From Prevotellaceae bacterium (lineage in GTDB: Bacteria > Bacteroidota > Bacteroidia > Bacteroidales > Bacteroidaceae), in the NCBI GenBank assembly GCA_019420585.1, contig JAHZGX010000009.1, positions 1-64,000 of the forward strand: DNA of 64,000 bases. The letters run 5' to 3'. Position 1 is the first letter of the stretch. Each line of letters opens with the position of its first letter. Below are positions 6,239 through 14,004 of this stretch, in pieces. The notes under the pieces were generated by a model. The model did no database searches. It worked only from the letters and a program-made list of their open reading frames with translations, and had not been told where the DNA came from. A program made the translations under genes and the position numbers.

Positions 6239-7693
6239 TTATTGGTTTATACTCTTACCGTCCACGGAACTGACCACAAGCACTCCCTTGTATATCAGTT
6301 CCGACATCTGGCGTTCCACAATCCTTCGCCAACAGCATACGCTCTCCTCACTCTCCAAGGTATAGCCGGCCAGGAGCGCGGCCTCCAGTGCCCCGTAGGC
6401 CATGGGGCGCACCTGCAGCATGCGCAGGGCCTTCACCTGCATGTCCACCACAGGGACTTCCCTCATGCCCTTCTCGTACAGGCAAGGAACCATCACCACG
6501 TCGGCCAACGGAAACTGTTCCTCTATGCCCAGCCTGCCATGCAGCAGCCGCAGAGCCTCAGGATGGAAGTCTTCGGGAAAGTGGAAGGTTTCAACATGAG
6601 GGTTGCATTCCACCCAGAGGCATTGGCGTGCCTCACCGTCAGACTGCCGGAAGACGACCGACTCGGCCGACCGCCGTTCCCAGGAGAGCAGTTCACTGTT
6701 TGTCAAGGCGTCCCATTCCCTCTGCCTCTGAGCCACGAAGTCCTCATAGACGGCTATGCTTCGCTCAATGCCCATGCAAGGCTCCCCGTCCTGCATGTCG
6801 GCAGAGAAACGCCTGTGCCCCTGCGCGAAAAGAGCCGTCACCCGGTCTAACACGTCCGGATAAAGCCTCAGCAGAGTGCGCCTGAGCATCTCCACGTTGT
6901 AGGGATTGCGCTTGTGCCCGCCAAGCAGGTGGAAGAAGGGGCGTCGGTTCCAGTAGGACAGGTCGCAGAACTCCCTGCCGGAATACCCCTCGTCCTTCAC
7001 AGCACGCCCGAGCACGCTGGCCACCTCCCGGTGCTCCATGTCAGCCAGGACGGCAAAGAACACCTGCTCGAAGAGTATGTTGCAGCCCACACGCGAATGG
7101 GGAAGGGAGCGGTCGTTCATGTGGTTCCGTTCCAGGAAGGACAGGGATTCTCGGCAATACCGGTGGATGAAGTCCAGGTCTGAGCCACCGAACAGCCCCA
7201 TGTTGTAGGAGGCAACGGACTCCTCGCACAATGCCTCGGTGACATACCCGGGAAGTTCTATTTCACGGTGCCGCTGCACATTGTCCATCATGCGCCGGTA
7301 ATAGACTGTGCCTATCTCACGGTTCTGGGCAACGAGGGGAGCGTCAAGGGCTTCCTGCCGGAAGGGAGCCGGCGCGTAAACATCACCGTCAACGTGCAGA
7401 AAAGGCTCCGCCTGCATGGAATAGGTCCTAATCTTCGCACACGCCCAATGCCGCGGCAGGCACAGGGAATCGTCATACACCACGTGCACCTCGCTGTAGG
7501 GCAGGCCGAGCATTTCCACCAGAACCTCATGTCCCCGCCGGTCTGTATAAAGTTCCACCCGGCTGTAGTGCTCACGCAGGGAGCAGCAACTCAGTGCCCA
7601 TGACATCAGGTTGTGTTCAGCACGGTTCCAGCCATAGCCGCACTCCAGCGGGTCATGCCCGCCACTCCAAAAGGTCTGTATGATACGCTTCAT
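6239..7693 (-). CDS. Glycosyltransferase-fold protein of the island
   Basis: 484 residues from ATG 7693 (MKRIIQTFWSGG); an ATG at 7702 would add three. The first ~300 residues look like a GT-A nucleotide-sugar transferase. There is an N-terminal strand, PRHWACAKIRTYSMQAEPF, then HVDGDVY with a DxD motif (about residues 102-104), NMGLFGG and HLLGGHKRN, as in GT8/GT32-like enzymes. The remaining ~180 residues hold a variable region and a helical domain with repeated Val/Glu/Arg motifs, possibly winged-helix. From memory this resembles a Bacteroidetes family listed as DUF6734, but I am not sure. It is the first gene of the island and ends 22 bases before the zincin start. It may glycosylate the Ser-rich linker of the effector; that is inference. 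Confidence 0.65.
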   Translation of the reverse strand: MKRIIQTFWSGGHDPLECGYGWNRAEHNLMSWALSCCSLREHYSRVELYTDRRGHEVLVEMLGLPYSEVHVVYDDSLCLPRHWACAKIRTYSMQAEPFLHVDGDVYAPAPFRQEALDAPLVAQNREIGTVYYRRMMDNVQRHREIELPGYVTEALCEESVASYNMGLFGGSDLDFIHRYCRESLSFLERNHMNDRSLPHSRVGCNILFEQVFFAVLADMEHREVASVLGRAVKDEGYSGREFCDLSYWNRRPFFHLLGGHKRNPYNVEMLRRTLLRLYPDVLDRVTALFAQGHRRFSADMQDGEPCMGIERSIAVYEDFVAQRQREWDALTNSELLSWERRSAESVVFRQSDGEARQCLWVECNPHVETFHFPEDFHPEALRLLHGRLGIEEQFPLADVVMVPCLYEKGMREVPVVDMQVKALRMLQVRPMAYGALEAALLAGYTLESEESVCCWRRIVERQMSELIYKGVLVVSSVDGKSINQ

Positions 7694-7737
7694 GTCTTTC
7701 ATTCCCAGTCTTGTCTGTTAGGTTTGGATTACGTCCA

Positions 7738-7767
7738 CAAATATACATATATTTATTTATACGCAAT
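7738..7767 (-). promoter_or_regulatory. Promoter of the effector-immunity island
   Basis: On the minus strand ATTG (7767-7764), 18 bases, then TATATTTG (7745-7738), a good -7 box. Translation begins 45 bases downstream at 7693. It is the only convincing promoter I find for the whole 912-7702 block. Confidence 0.6.
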
Positions 7768-7786
7768 GCCACATGCAGAAAAAAGA

Positions 7787-7809
7787 ATCCCGGCGCACCA
7801 GGCCGGGAT
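7787..7809 (-). terminator. Intrinsic terminator after the porin gene
   Basis: On the minus strand ATCCCGGC, a 7-base loop, GCCGGGAT, then TCTTTTTTC. It ends transcription from the leucine/porin side before the island promoter. Confidence 0.8.
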
Positions 7810-7855
7810 GTCAAGTGAATGGAGAGGGAAAGAGCCCTCCTATGGGTGATGGAGG

Positions 7856-9109
7856 TCAGATGCGGACGTAGGTCTGTGCCCAGAACTCGCTGTAGCGGCG
7901 CACCGGGGCGAGGCGGTCACAGACGTAGTTGTACTGGAACTGGAACATGAGGTTGCGGTGCAACTGGATGTTCGGTGCCAGGCTGTAGAGGGTCTTCGAG
8001 GTTCCCCATGTGGCCTGCTCACGGAAGGTATCATAGCGCGCATACACCTTGAGCCAGTCGGTGCAGGGCACGCCCACGGCCACGTACCATCCATCGGCTT
8101 TCCCGCGGTCGGTGAACATGCGGCTTCCTGTGTCGTAACGGTTGATGTTGTGCCCCGTGCTGTGGGCATACTCTGCCCTTGCGCTCCAGCCCTTGCGGTC
8201 GAACCTGGCACTCAGTCCCCAGCGGTTCCTGCCCACGGTGATGTTCTCGCCCGTGCTTACCGCCTTGGTGTAAGAGCCCTTCCAGCCAAAGAGCGTCACG
8301 TGCAGACCGCTGACAGGCTGCAGCCAGATGGAACCCATCCAGTCCTTGCGCCCGTCATTGTCAGCCTTGTTCTGCCCGTTTCCGTTGTATACGGCGGCCT
8401 GGTAATGCAGCAGCGCGTGGCGGTCGCGGCCAATGGGAAAGAGGTCGCCCTGCAGTTGCAGTCCCTGGTCACGGCCGTTCTGCGATGCCTCGCCGCTGCA
8501 GTCCTCGCCCGTCATGGCCGTCATGTGCTTGGAGACGAGTGCATAGGAGCCGAAGCCCACGTCCCAGGGATTGGTGGGGTTCTCGTATGTGAAGCCTCGC
8601 TTGAACTGCCCCACCTTTACCTGGAACTCCTTCCAGTGCACCCATTCCAGCGTGTAGTCGCGCATGGCAGGCGAGGCATTGCCCAGTTCCATCTGCACTC
8701 GGTACTTGAAGTCGCGCAGTATGGTGCCCGAGACGTATGCCCTGAGCAGGCGGCATGAGAAACTGCCTCCGCGGTGGGAACCGGCCTTGCCCGTCCACTC
8801 ATACTTGCCCACCACGTAGCCGCCGAACTTGGGAGCGGTCACGTAGCGCGTGATGTCGCGTCCGTAATGCAGTTTCTCCGTTCCGGCTGCCGTATCGGCA
8901 GGAACCAGGCGCTCCAACCCGCGGTTGAGGTATGTGGTCAGGAAGCCCTCCTCATACTCATCGGCAGCCTGTGCGGGAAGTGGACGGAGGAAAAGGCAAG
9001 AGAAAGCCAGCACTGCCCCGGCCACGATGGCCGAGGCAGGCTGGCATGCATATCGGTAACCGCCGGCACGCCGGCATGGCGTTTCCGGCAGACGGTGAAG
9101 AAAGGTCAT
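7856..9109 (-). CDS. OprO/OprP-like outer-membrane porin
   Basis: 417 residues with an N-terminal hydrophobic signal segment (VAGAVLAFSCLFL...AQAA). The mature protein alternates short amphipathic strands rich in aromatic residues and ends VRRYSEFWAQTYVRI, with the C-terminal aromatic pattern of outer-membrane barrels. Motifs such as KVGQFKRGFTYENPTNP, DQGLQLQGDLF, HYQAAVYNGNGQNKADNDGRKD and DWLKVYARYDTF match the phosphate-selective porin O/P family of Bacteroidetes. It probably passes small anions or nutrients; specificity is not predictable. It starts only 9 bases after the leuB stop, so it may be transcribed with the leucine operon, though no functional link is obvious. Confidence 0.8.
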   Translation of the reverse strand: MTFLHRLPETPCRRAGGYRYACQPASAIVAGAVLAFSCLFLRPLPAQAADEYEEGFLTTYLNRGLERLVPADTAAGTEKLHYGRDITRYVTAPKFGGYVVGKYEWTGKAGSHRGGSFSCRLLRAYVSGTILRDFKYRVQMELGNASPAMRDYTLEWVHWKEFQVKVGQFKRGFTYENPTNPWDVGFGSYALVSKHMTAMTGEDCSGEASQNGRDQGLQLQGDLFPIGRDRHALLHYQAAVYNGNGQNKADNDGRKDWMGSIWLQPVSGLHVTLFGWKGSYTKAVSTGENITVGRNRWGLSARFDRKGWSARAEYAHSTGHNINRYDTGSRMFTDRGKADGWYVAVGVPCTDWLKVYARYDTFREQATWGTSKTLYSLAPNIQLHRNLMFQFQYNYVCDRLAPVRRYSEFWAQTYVRI

Positions 9110-9118
9110 GCAGGGTTC

Positions 9119-10180
9119 TTATTTCTTGTTGATGTAGTCCACAATCCATGCACCCACCTCACGCGTTCCGTAGTGGGGAGCACCCTCCACCTGAATCTCC
9201 GGCGTGCGCACGTTGGCATTCAGCGAGGCGTTCACGGCCTCACGTATCAGTGCGCCCTCCTCCTTCAGTTCAAAGTACTCAAAGAGCATTGCCACGGAGA
9301 GAATCTGAGCCAGGGGGTTGGCGATGTTCAGACCCTTGCCCTGGGGCCATGAGCCGTGGATAGGCTCAAACACAGGCGTGCCGCTGCCGGTGGAGGCACT
9401 GGGCAGCAGTCCCATGGAGCCCGTAATGCAGGAGCCCTCGTCCGTGAGGATGTCACCAAAGGTATTCTCTGTCACCATCACGTCAAAGAACCTGGGATCC
9501 TGTATCATGCGCATGGCGGCATTGTCCACGTACATGAAATCGGTCTCCACATCGGGATACTCCGTCATCATCTCCTGTGCCACCTTGCGCCACAGGCGGC
9601 TCGAAGCCAACACGTTTGCCTTGTCCACCACAGTCAGGTGACGGCGGCGGCGACGTGCATAGCCGTATGCCACGCGCAGGATGCGCTCCACCTCGGCGCG
9701 GGAATAGAAGTTGGTGTCATAAGCCTCGTCCGTTCCCTCCTTCTTCTCGCCGAAGTACATGCCGCCTGTCAGTTCGCGTATGCAGATGAAGTCGGCACCC
9801 TTTACCAGTTCGTCCTTCAGGGGAGACTTGTGCACCAGGCAGTCAAAGGTCTCCACCGGACGGATGTTGGCATACAGGCCCAATTTCTTGCGCATGGCCA
9901 GCAAGCCCTGCTCGGGACGCACCTTGGCCGTGGGGTTGTTGTCATACTTGGGATCGCCCACGCTGGCAAACAGCACGGCATCGGCCTCCCGGCATGCATT
10001 GTAAGTCTCCTCGGGGAAGGGGTCGCCCACCTCGTCAATGGCATGCGCGCCACAGAGAGCCTCCCTGTATGTCACCTCATGGCCGAACTTTCCGGCCACG
10101 GCACTGAGCACGGCCACGCCCTGCTCCATAATCTCAGGGCCGATGCCATCACCGGCCAATACTGCGATGTTCAGTTTCAT
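9119..10180 (-). CDS. leuB: 3-isopropylmalate dehydrogenase
   Basis: 353 residues from ATG 10180 (MKLNIAVLAGDGIGPEI); an upstream TTG is less likely. It oxidatively decarboxylates 3-isopropylmalate to 2-oxoisocaproate with NAD in leucine synthesis. Diagnostic features are LAGDGIGPEI at the N-terminus, IRELTGGMYFGE and the isocitrate/isopropylmalate dehydrogenase signature around FGDILTDEGSCITGSMGLLP. The length is normal. It is the last biosynthetic gene of the leucine operon, 8 bases after the leuA paralogue. Confidence 0.95.
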   Translation of the reverse strand: MKLNIAVLAGDGIGPEIMEQGVAVLSAVAGKFGHEVTYREALCGAHAIDEVGDPFPEETYNACREADAVLFASVGDPKYDNNPTAKVRPEQGLLAMRKKLGLYANIRPVETFDCLVHKSPLKDELVKGADFICIRELTGGMYFGEKKEGTDEAYDTNFYSRAEVERILRVAYGYARRRRRHLTVVDKANVLASSRLWRKVAQEMMTEYPDVETDFMYVDNAAMRMIQDPRFFDVMVTENTFGDILTDEGSCITGSMGLLPSASTGSGTPVFEPIHGSWPQGKGLNIANPLAQILSVAMLFEYFELKEEGALIREAVNASLNANVRTPEIQVEGAPHYGTREVGAWIVDYINKK

Positions 10181-10188
10181 ATCCTTGT

Positions 10189-11712
10189 TCAATAATCTTG
10201 TTCAATGAGGTTAAGCATCTTTATGGTGGCCTTGATGGCGGCCTCGGTCTGGTCGGCATCAAACCCACGGGTGCGTATCATGCGGTCATCCCAGTTCCAG
10301 GTGATGGTTGTCTGCACGAAGGCATCCGTGCGCCCGCCCGGAGGAATGGACACGCCATAGTTGGTAAGCCAGGGGAAACGCCTGCCCAACTTGTTCTTAT
10401 ATATATGCCTGATGGCTCTCACGAAGGCATCAAACTGGCCGTCTCCCTGTGCGCTCTCCTCATACGTCTGCCCGTTGACCTCAAGGCGCAGGCTGGCAAG
10501 TGGCTTGAGCCCGTAGGCGGTGGTCACCACATAGGAAAGCAGGCGCACGTGTTCCTCCACCATGCCGTGCTTGAGCACGTCGTTCACGATGAAGGGCAGG
10601 TCGTCCTGCGTCACCAGTTCCTTCTTGTCGCCCAGTTCTATGATGCGCTGCGTCACGCGCCGTGTCTGCTCGGGAGTCAGTTCCAGTCCCAACTCTTCCA
10701 AGTTACGCAGGATGTTGGCCTTGCCTGAGTTTTTGCCCAGGGCATATTCACGCTTGCGCCCGAAACGTTCGGGCAGCAGGGCATTCTGGTAAAGTCCGGC
10801 CTTGTTGTCGCCATCGGCATGCACGCCGGCCACCTGCGTGAACACGTTCTCGCCCGTGATAGGCTGATTGGGCGGTATGGCTATGCCGCTGTAACTCTCC
10901 ACCAGACGCGACACCTCGTTGAGCCGGCTCTCGTCAATGCCCGTGTGTGCCCTGAACTGGTCACACAGGATGGCCTGCACGCTGGCCAGCGGCGCGTTGC
11001 CCGCCCTTTCGCCCAGGCCGTTGACGCTGGTGTGAATGCCCGAGGCACCGCCCAGCACCGCAGCCAGCACATTGCTGATGGCCAGGTCATAGTCATTGTG
11101 GGCATGGAAGTCAAAATGGAGTTCGGGGAAACGCTTCACCATCTGCCTCATGAAACTTATGAGGTCCAAGGGATTCAGCACGCCCAGCGTGTCGGGCAGC
11201 ATGAACCTGCGTATGCCGCAGTGGCGCAGCGCCTCCACCAGCGTGAACACATAAGCGGGGCTGTCCTTCATGCCGTTGCTCCAGTCCTCCAGGTATACGT
11301 TGACCGCCAGTCCCTGCCGTGTGGCATAGGCCACCGTGTCCAGGATGTCGGCGGCGTGCTGCTCGGGAGTCTTCTTCAATTGTCCCTCACAGTGGCGGAG
11401 CGAGCCCTTGCAGAGCAGGTTGACACACCGGCATCCGCTCTCCACAATCCAGTCCACGCTGCACTGCCCGTCCACGAATCCCAGCACTTCCACCCTCTGC
11501 AGCCTGCCTGTCTGCCCTGCCCACCGGCAGATGCTCTTCACGGCAGCCATCTCACCGTCAGACACCCGTGCCGATGCCACCTCTATGCGGTCCACGTTGA
11601 GGTTTTGCAGCAGTGCCTTGGCTATGATGAGTTTCTCATGAGGCATGAAACTCACTCCGCTGGTCTGCTCACCGTCGCGAAGCGTAGTGTCCATTATCTC
11701 TATGGTCTTCAT
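10189..11712 (-). CDS. 2-isopropylmalate/citramalate synthase family protein (LeuA paralogue)
   Basis: 507 residues. The N-terminal TIM barrel has TTLRDGEQTSGVSF and the metal-binding DFHAHNDYDLAISN; the C-terminal ~120 residues form an allosteric regulatory domain. It differs from the operon's first gene, leuA, in carrying GVHADGDNKAGLYQ and SIPPGGRTDAFVQT. Family members of this type condense acetyl-CoA with a 2-oxo acid. Having both this and a full leuA suggests a second substrate, for example pyruvate to give citramalate for isoleucine synthesis. Substrate choice cannot be read from the sequence by eye. A paralogue at this place next to leuB is common in Bacteroides as I recall. Confidence 0.8.
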   Translation of the reverse strand: MKTIEIMDTTLRDGEQTSGVSFMPHEKLIIAKALLQNLNVDRIEVASARVSDGEMAAVKSICRWAGQTGRLQRVEVLGFVDGQCSVDWIVESGCRCVNLLCKGSLRHCEGQLKKTPEQHAADILDTVAYATRQGLAVNVYLEDWSNGMKDSPAYVFTLVEALRHCGIRRFMLPDTLGVLNPLDLISFMRQMVKRFPELHFDFHAHNDYDLAISNVLAAVLGGASGIHTSVNGLGERAGNAPLASVQAILCDQFRAHTGIDESRLNEVSRLVESYSGIAIPPNQPITGENVFTQVAGVHADGDNKAGLYQNALLPERFGRKREYALGKNSGKANILRNLEELGLELTPEQTRRVTQRIIELGDKKELVTQDDLPFIVNDVLKHGMVEEHVRLLSYVVTTAYGLKPLASLRLEVNGQTYEESAQGDGQFDAFVRAIRHIYKNKLGRRFPWLTNYGVSIPPGGRTDAFVQTTITWNWDDRMIRTRGFDADQTEAAIKATIKMLNLIEQDY

Positions 11713-11719
11713 TGTAGGG

Positions 11720-12010
11720 TCAGTATTCTAAATCAATGGGGAAATAATTGCGGGCCACTCCCAGGGCACGGTTCATGTCAGGCAGAGTCTGCATGAACTC
11801 GTCCACCCGGCACAGGTCGCTCAGTGCGTACACGTCCCCGGCCTCGTCGGTATGCTGTGTGGGCAAGGTGCAGAAGAGGTGGTTACGCGCATCTGCCACG
11901 CGCACGGCTCCCTGGGGATAGGCACCGTCCTGTCCCCTCAGTTCCTCGGCCACGTATCGGCACAGGGCGCGGGCAAACTCCTGCCTTACTTCTTCTGTGC
12001 CGCTTCCCAC
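11720..12010 (-). CDS. Small protein of unknown function in the leucine operon
   Basis: 96 residues from a GTG at 12010, overlapping the 3' end of leuD by 25 bases; no in-frame ATG is available. It is co-directional and tightly packed (7 bases to the leuA paralogue). The sequence is acidic to neutral, with RQEFARALCRYVAEEL near the start and FPIDLEY at the end. No signal peptide, membrane segment or known motif is seen. The overlap suggests coupled translation with leuD, so a role linked to the pathway is possible. It could instead be a degraded remnant. Confidence 0.5.
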   Translation of the reverse strand: MGSGTEEVRQEFARALCRYVAEELRGQDGAYPQGAVRVADARNHLFCTLPTQHTDEAGDVYALSDLCRVDEFMQTLPDMNRALGVARNYFPIDLEY

Positions 12011-12609
12011 TGCTCAATCTTGTCCTTGCCTGCCAGCAGGAAGTCTATGTCGTCATAGGCGTTCATCAGGCAGTGCTTCTTGTAGGCATTCAGTTCGAAG
12101 TGCTCGCTGCTTCCCGTAGCCATGTTGGTCACGGTCTGTGCAGGCACGTCCACCTTCACGCGTGCCTGTGGGTCGCTCTCTATGGTGGCGAATAGTTCCT
12201 GCAGGAATGCCTCCGGCACTACCACAGGGAGCACAAAGCAGTTGAGCAGGTTGTTGCGGTGTATGTCGGCAAAACTGCTGCTGATGACCACACGCACCCC
12301 ATAACCGGCAATGGCCCATGCGGCATGCTCCCGGCTGGAACCGGAACCCCAGTTGTGGCCGCCCACGATTATCTCGTGGATGCCGGGACAGGGAGCCTGG
12401 CTGTACTCCGGGCGGTTCATCACGAAATCCTCCACGGGCGTGCCATCGGGATTATAGCGCAGGTTATGCATGAAGGCATCGCCGAAAAACTTGGCATCGC
12501 GGGTGGTGGAGGCCAGGTAGCGTGCCGGTATGATGAGGTCTGTATTGCAGTTGTCTATGCGTATGGGGATGCAGGTAGACTCAATGATGTCGAATTTCTG
12601 TTTAGCCAT
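11986..12609 (-). CDS. leuD: 3-isopropylmalate dehydratase small subunit
   Basis: 207 residues. It forms the swivelling domain of isopropylmalate isomerase with LeuC, converting 2- to 3-isopropylmalate. The signature GHNWGSGSSREHA and the downstream VRVVISSSFADIHRNN are present. Length and order (directly after leuC, 6-base gap) are standard. Its last codons overlap the small ORF 11720-12010. Confidence 0.95.
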   Translation of the reverse strand: MAKQKFDIIESTCIPIRIDNCNTDLIIPARYLASTTRDAKFFGDAFMHNLRYNPDGTPVEDFVMNRPEYSQAPCPGIHEIIVGGHNWGSGSSREHAAWAIAGYGVRVVISSSFADIHRNNLLNCFVLPVVVPEAFLQELFATIESDPQARVKVDVPAQTVTNMATGSSEHFELNAYKKHCLMNAYDDIDFLLAGKDKIEQWEAAQKK

Positions 12610-12615
12610 GGTGCG

Positions 12616-14004
12616 TTAAAGTTTGCGTGGGTCTGTAATTACTCCTGTCACGGCACTGGCCGCCACCACCAGGGGAGAAGCCAGTATGGTGCGTGCACCC
12701 GGCCCTTGCCGGCCCACGAAATTGCGGTTGCTGGTGCTGATGCTCAGTTTGCCGGCAGGCACCTTGTCCGGGTTCATGGCCAAGCAGGCAGAGCAACTGG
12801 GCAAGCGCAGTTCAAAGCCAGCCTCGCGCAGGATGTCCTCGATGCCCTCGTCAATGACCTGCTGGCGCACCTGCCAACTACCGGGCACCAGCCAGGCCAC
12901 CACGCCCTCGGCCTTGTGACGTCCCTTGACGATGCCGGCAAAGGCACGGAAGTCCTCGATGCGGCCGTTGGTGCAGGCTCCCAGGAAACAGTAGTCCACA
13001 GGAGTTCCCTCCAGTTTCTGGCCGGGTTCAAACTGCATGTAGGCCAACTGGTCCAGGAATCCCCGGCGCTCCTGTTCGGGTATGCTCTCCAGGGTGGGTA
13101 TGCTCTCGTCAATGGCAATGCCGGCTCCCGGGTTCGTGCCATAGGTTATGCGGGGCTTGATGTCCTCTGCACGGAAAGTCACCTCCTTGTCAAACACAGC
13201 ATCGTCCCCGCTTCTCAGTTGCCTCCATTGCTCCACGGCACGCTCCCACTCCTCGCCCTTGGGTGCATACTCGCGTCCCTTGAGATATTCAAAAGTGGTG
13301 TCATCGGGGGCTATGATGCCTGCGCGCGACCCCATCTCAATGGAAAGGTTGCTCAGCGTGAGACGTCCCTCCATGCTCAGGGCGCGTATAGCACTGCCTG
13401 CATATTCCACCGCATAGCCCGTAGCACCGCCCGTGGTCATCTGGGCCATGATGTAGAGGGCTATGTCCTTGGCCGTCACGCCGGGCTGCAGGGTACCTTC
13501 CACGTTGATGCGCATGGTCTTGGGCTTCTGCTGCAAGATGCACTGCGAGGCCAGCACCTCGGCCACCTCGCTGGTGCCTATGCCCATGGCAATGGCTCCC
13601 ACGGCACCGTGCGTGCTGGTGTGCGAATCGCCGCACACGATGGTCATTCCGGGCAGTGAGAGTCCCTTTTCGGGGCCCACCACATGGATGATGCCGTTGT
13701 CCTTGGTGCCCATGGCGAAGTGCCGTATGCCAAACTCGCGGCAGTTGGCGGCCAGGGTGTCCACTTGCTTGCGGCCCACAGGGTCGCTGATGGTCTCCTG
13801 CTGGTCAGACGGGGTATTGTGGTCAGGCATGGCCACCACCCTCTGCGGGCGAAAGACAGGCAGTCCCTTGTCCCTCAGGGTGTCAAACGCTTGCGGGCTG
13901 GTCACCTCATGGGCATAGAGGCGGTCAATGTAGAGTTGTGTGGGGCCGTCGGGCACATTCTGCACCACGTGGGCATCCCATATCTTATCAAAGAGTGTGT
14001 TCAT
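12616..14004 (-). CDS. leuC: 3-isopropylmalate dehydratase large subunit
   Basis: 462 residues, an aconitase-family [4Fe-4S] enzyme acting with LeuD. Cluster ligands are visible in CFLGACTNGRIEDF and LPSCSACLAMNPDKV, and the substrate loop is VCGDSHTSTHGAVG. The start overlaps the leuA stop by four bases (ATGA), showing translational coupling. Confidence 0.96.
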   Translation of the reverse strand: MNTLFDKIWDAHVVQNVPDGPTQLYIDRLYAHEVTSPQAFDTLRDKGLPVFRPQRVVAMPDHNTPSDQQETISDPVGRKQVDTLAANCREFGIRHFAMGTKDNGIIHVVGPEKGLSLPGMTIVCGDSHTSTHGAVGAIAMGIGTSEVAEVLASQCILQQKPKTMRINVEGTLQPGVTAKDIALYIMAQMTTGGATGYAVEYAGSAIRALSMEGRLTLSNLSIEMGSRAGIIAPDDTTFEYLKGREYAPKGEEWERAVEQWRQLRSGDDAVFDKEVTFRAEDIKPRITYGTNPGAGIAIDESIPTLESIPEQERRGFLDQLAYMQFEPGQKLEGTPVDYCFLGACTNGRIEDFRAFAGIVKGRHKAEGVVAWLVPGSWQVRQQVIDEGIEDILREAGFELRLPSCSACLAMNPDKVPAGKLSISTSNRNFVGRQGPGARTILASPLVVAASAVTGVITDPRKL

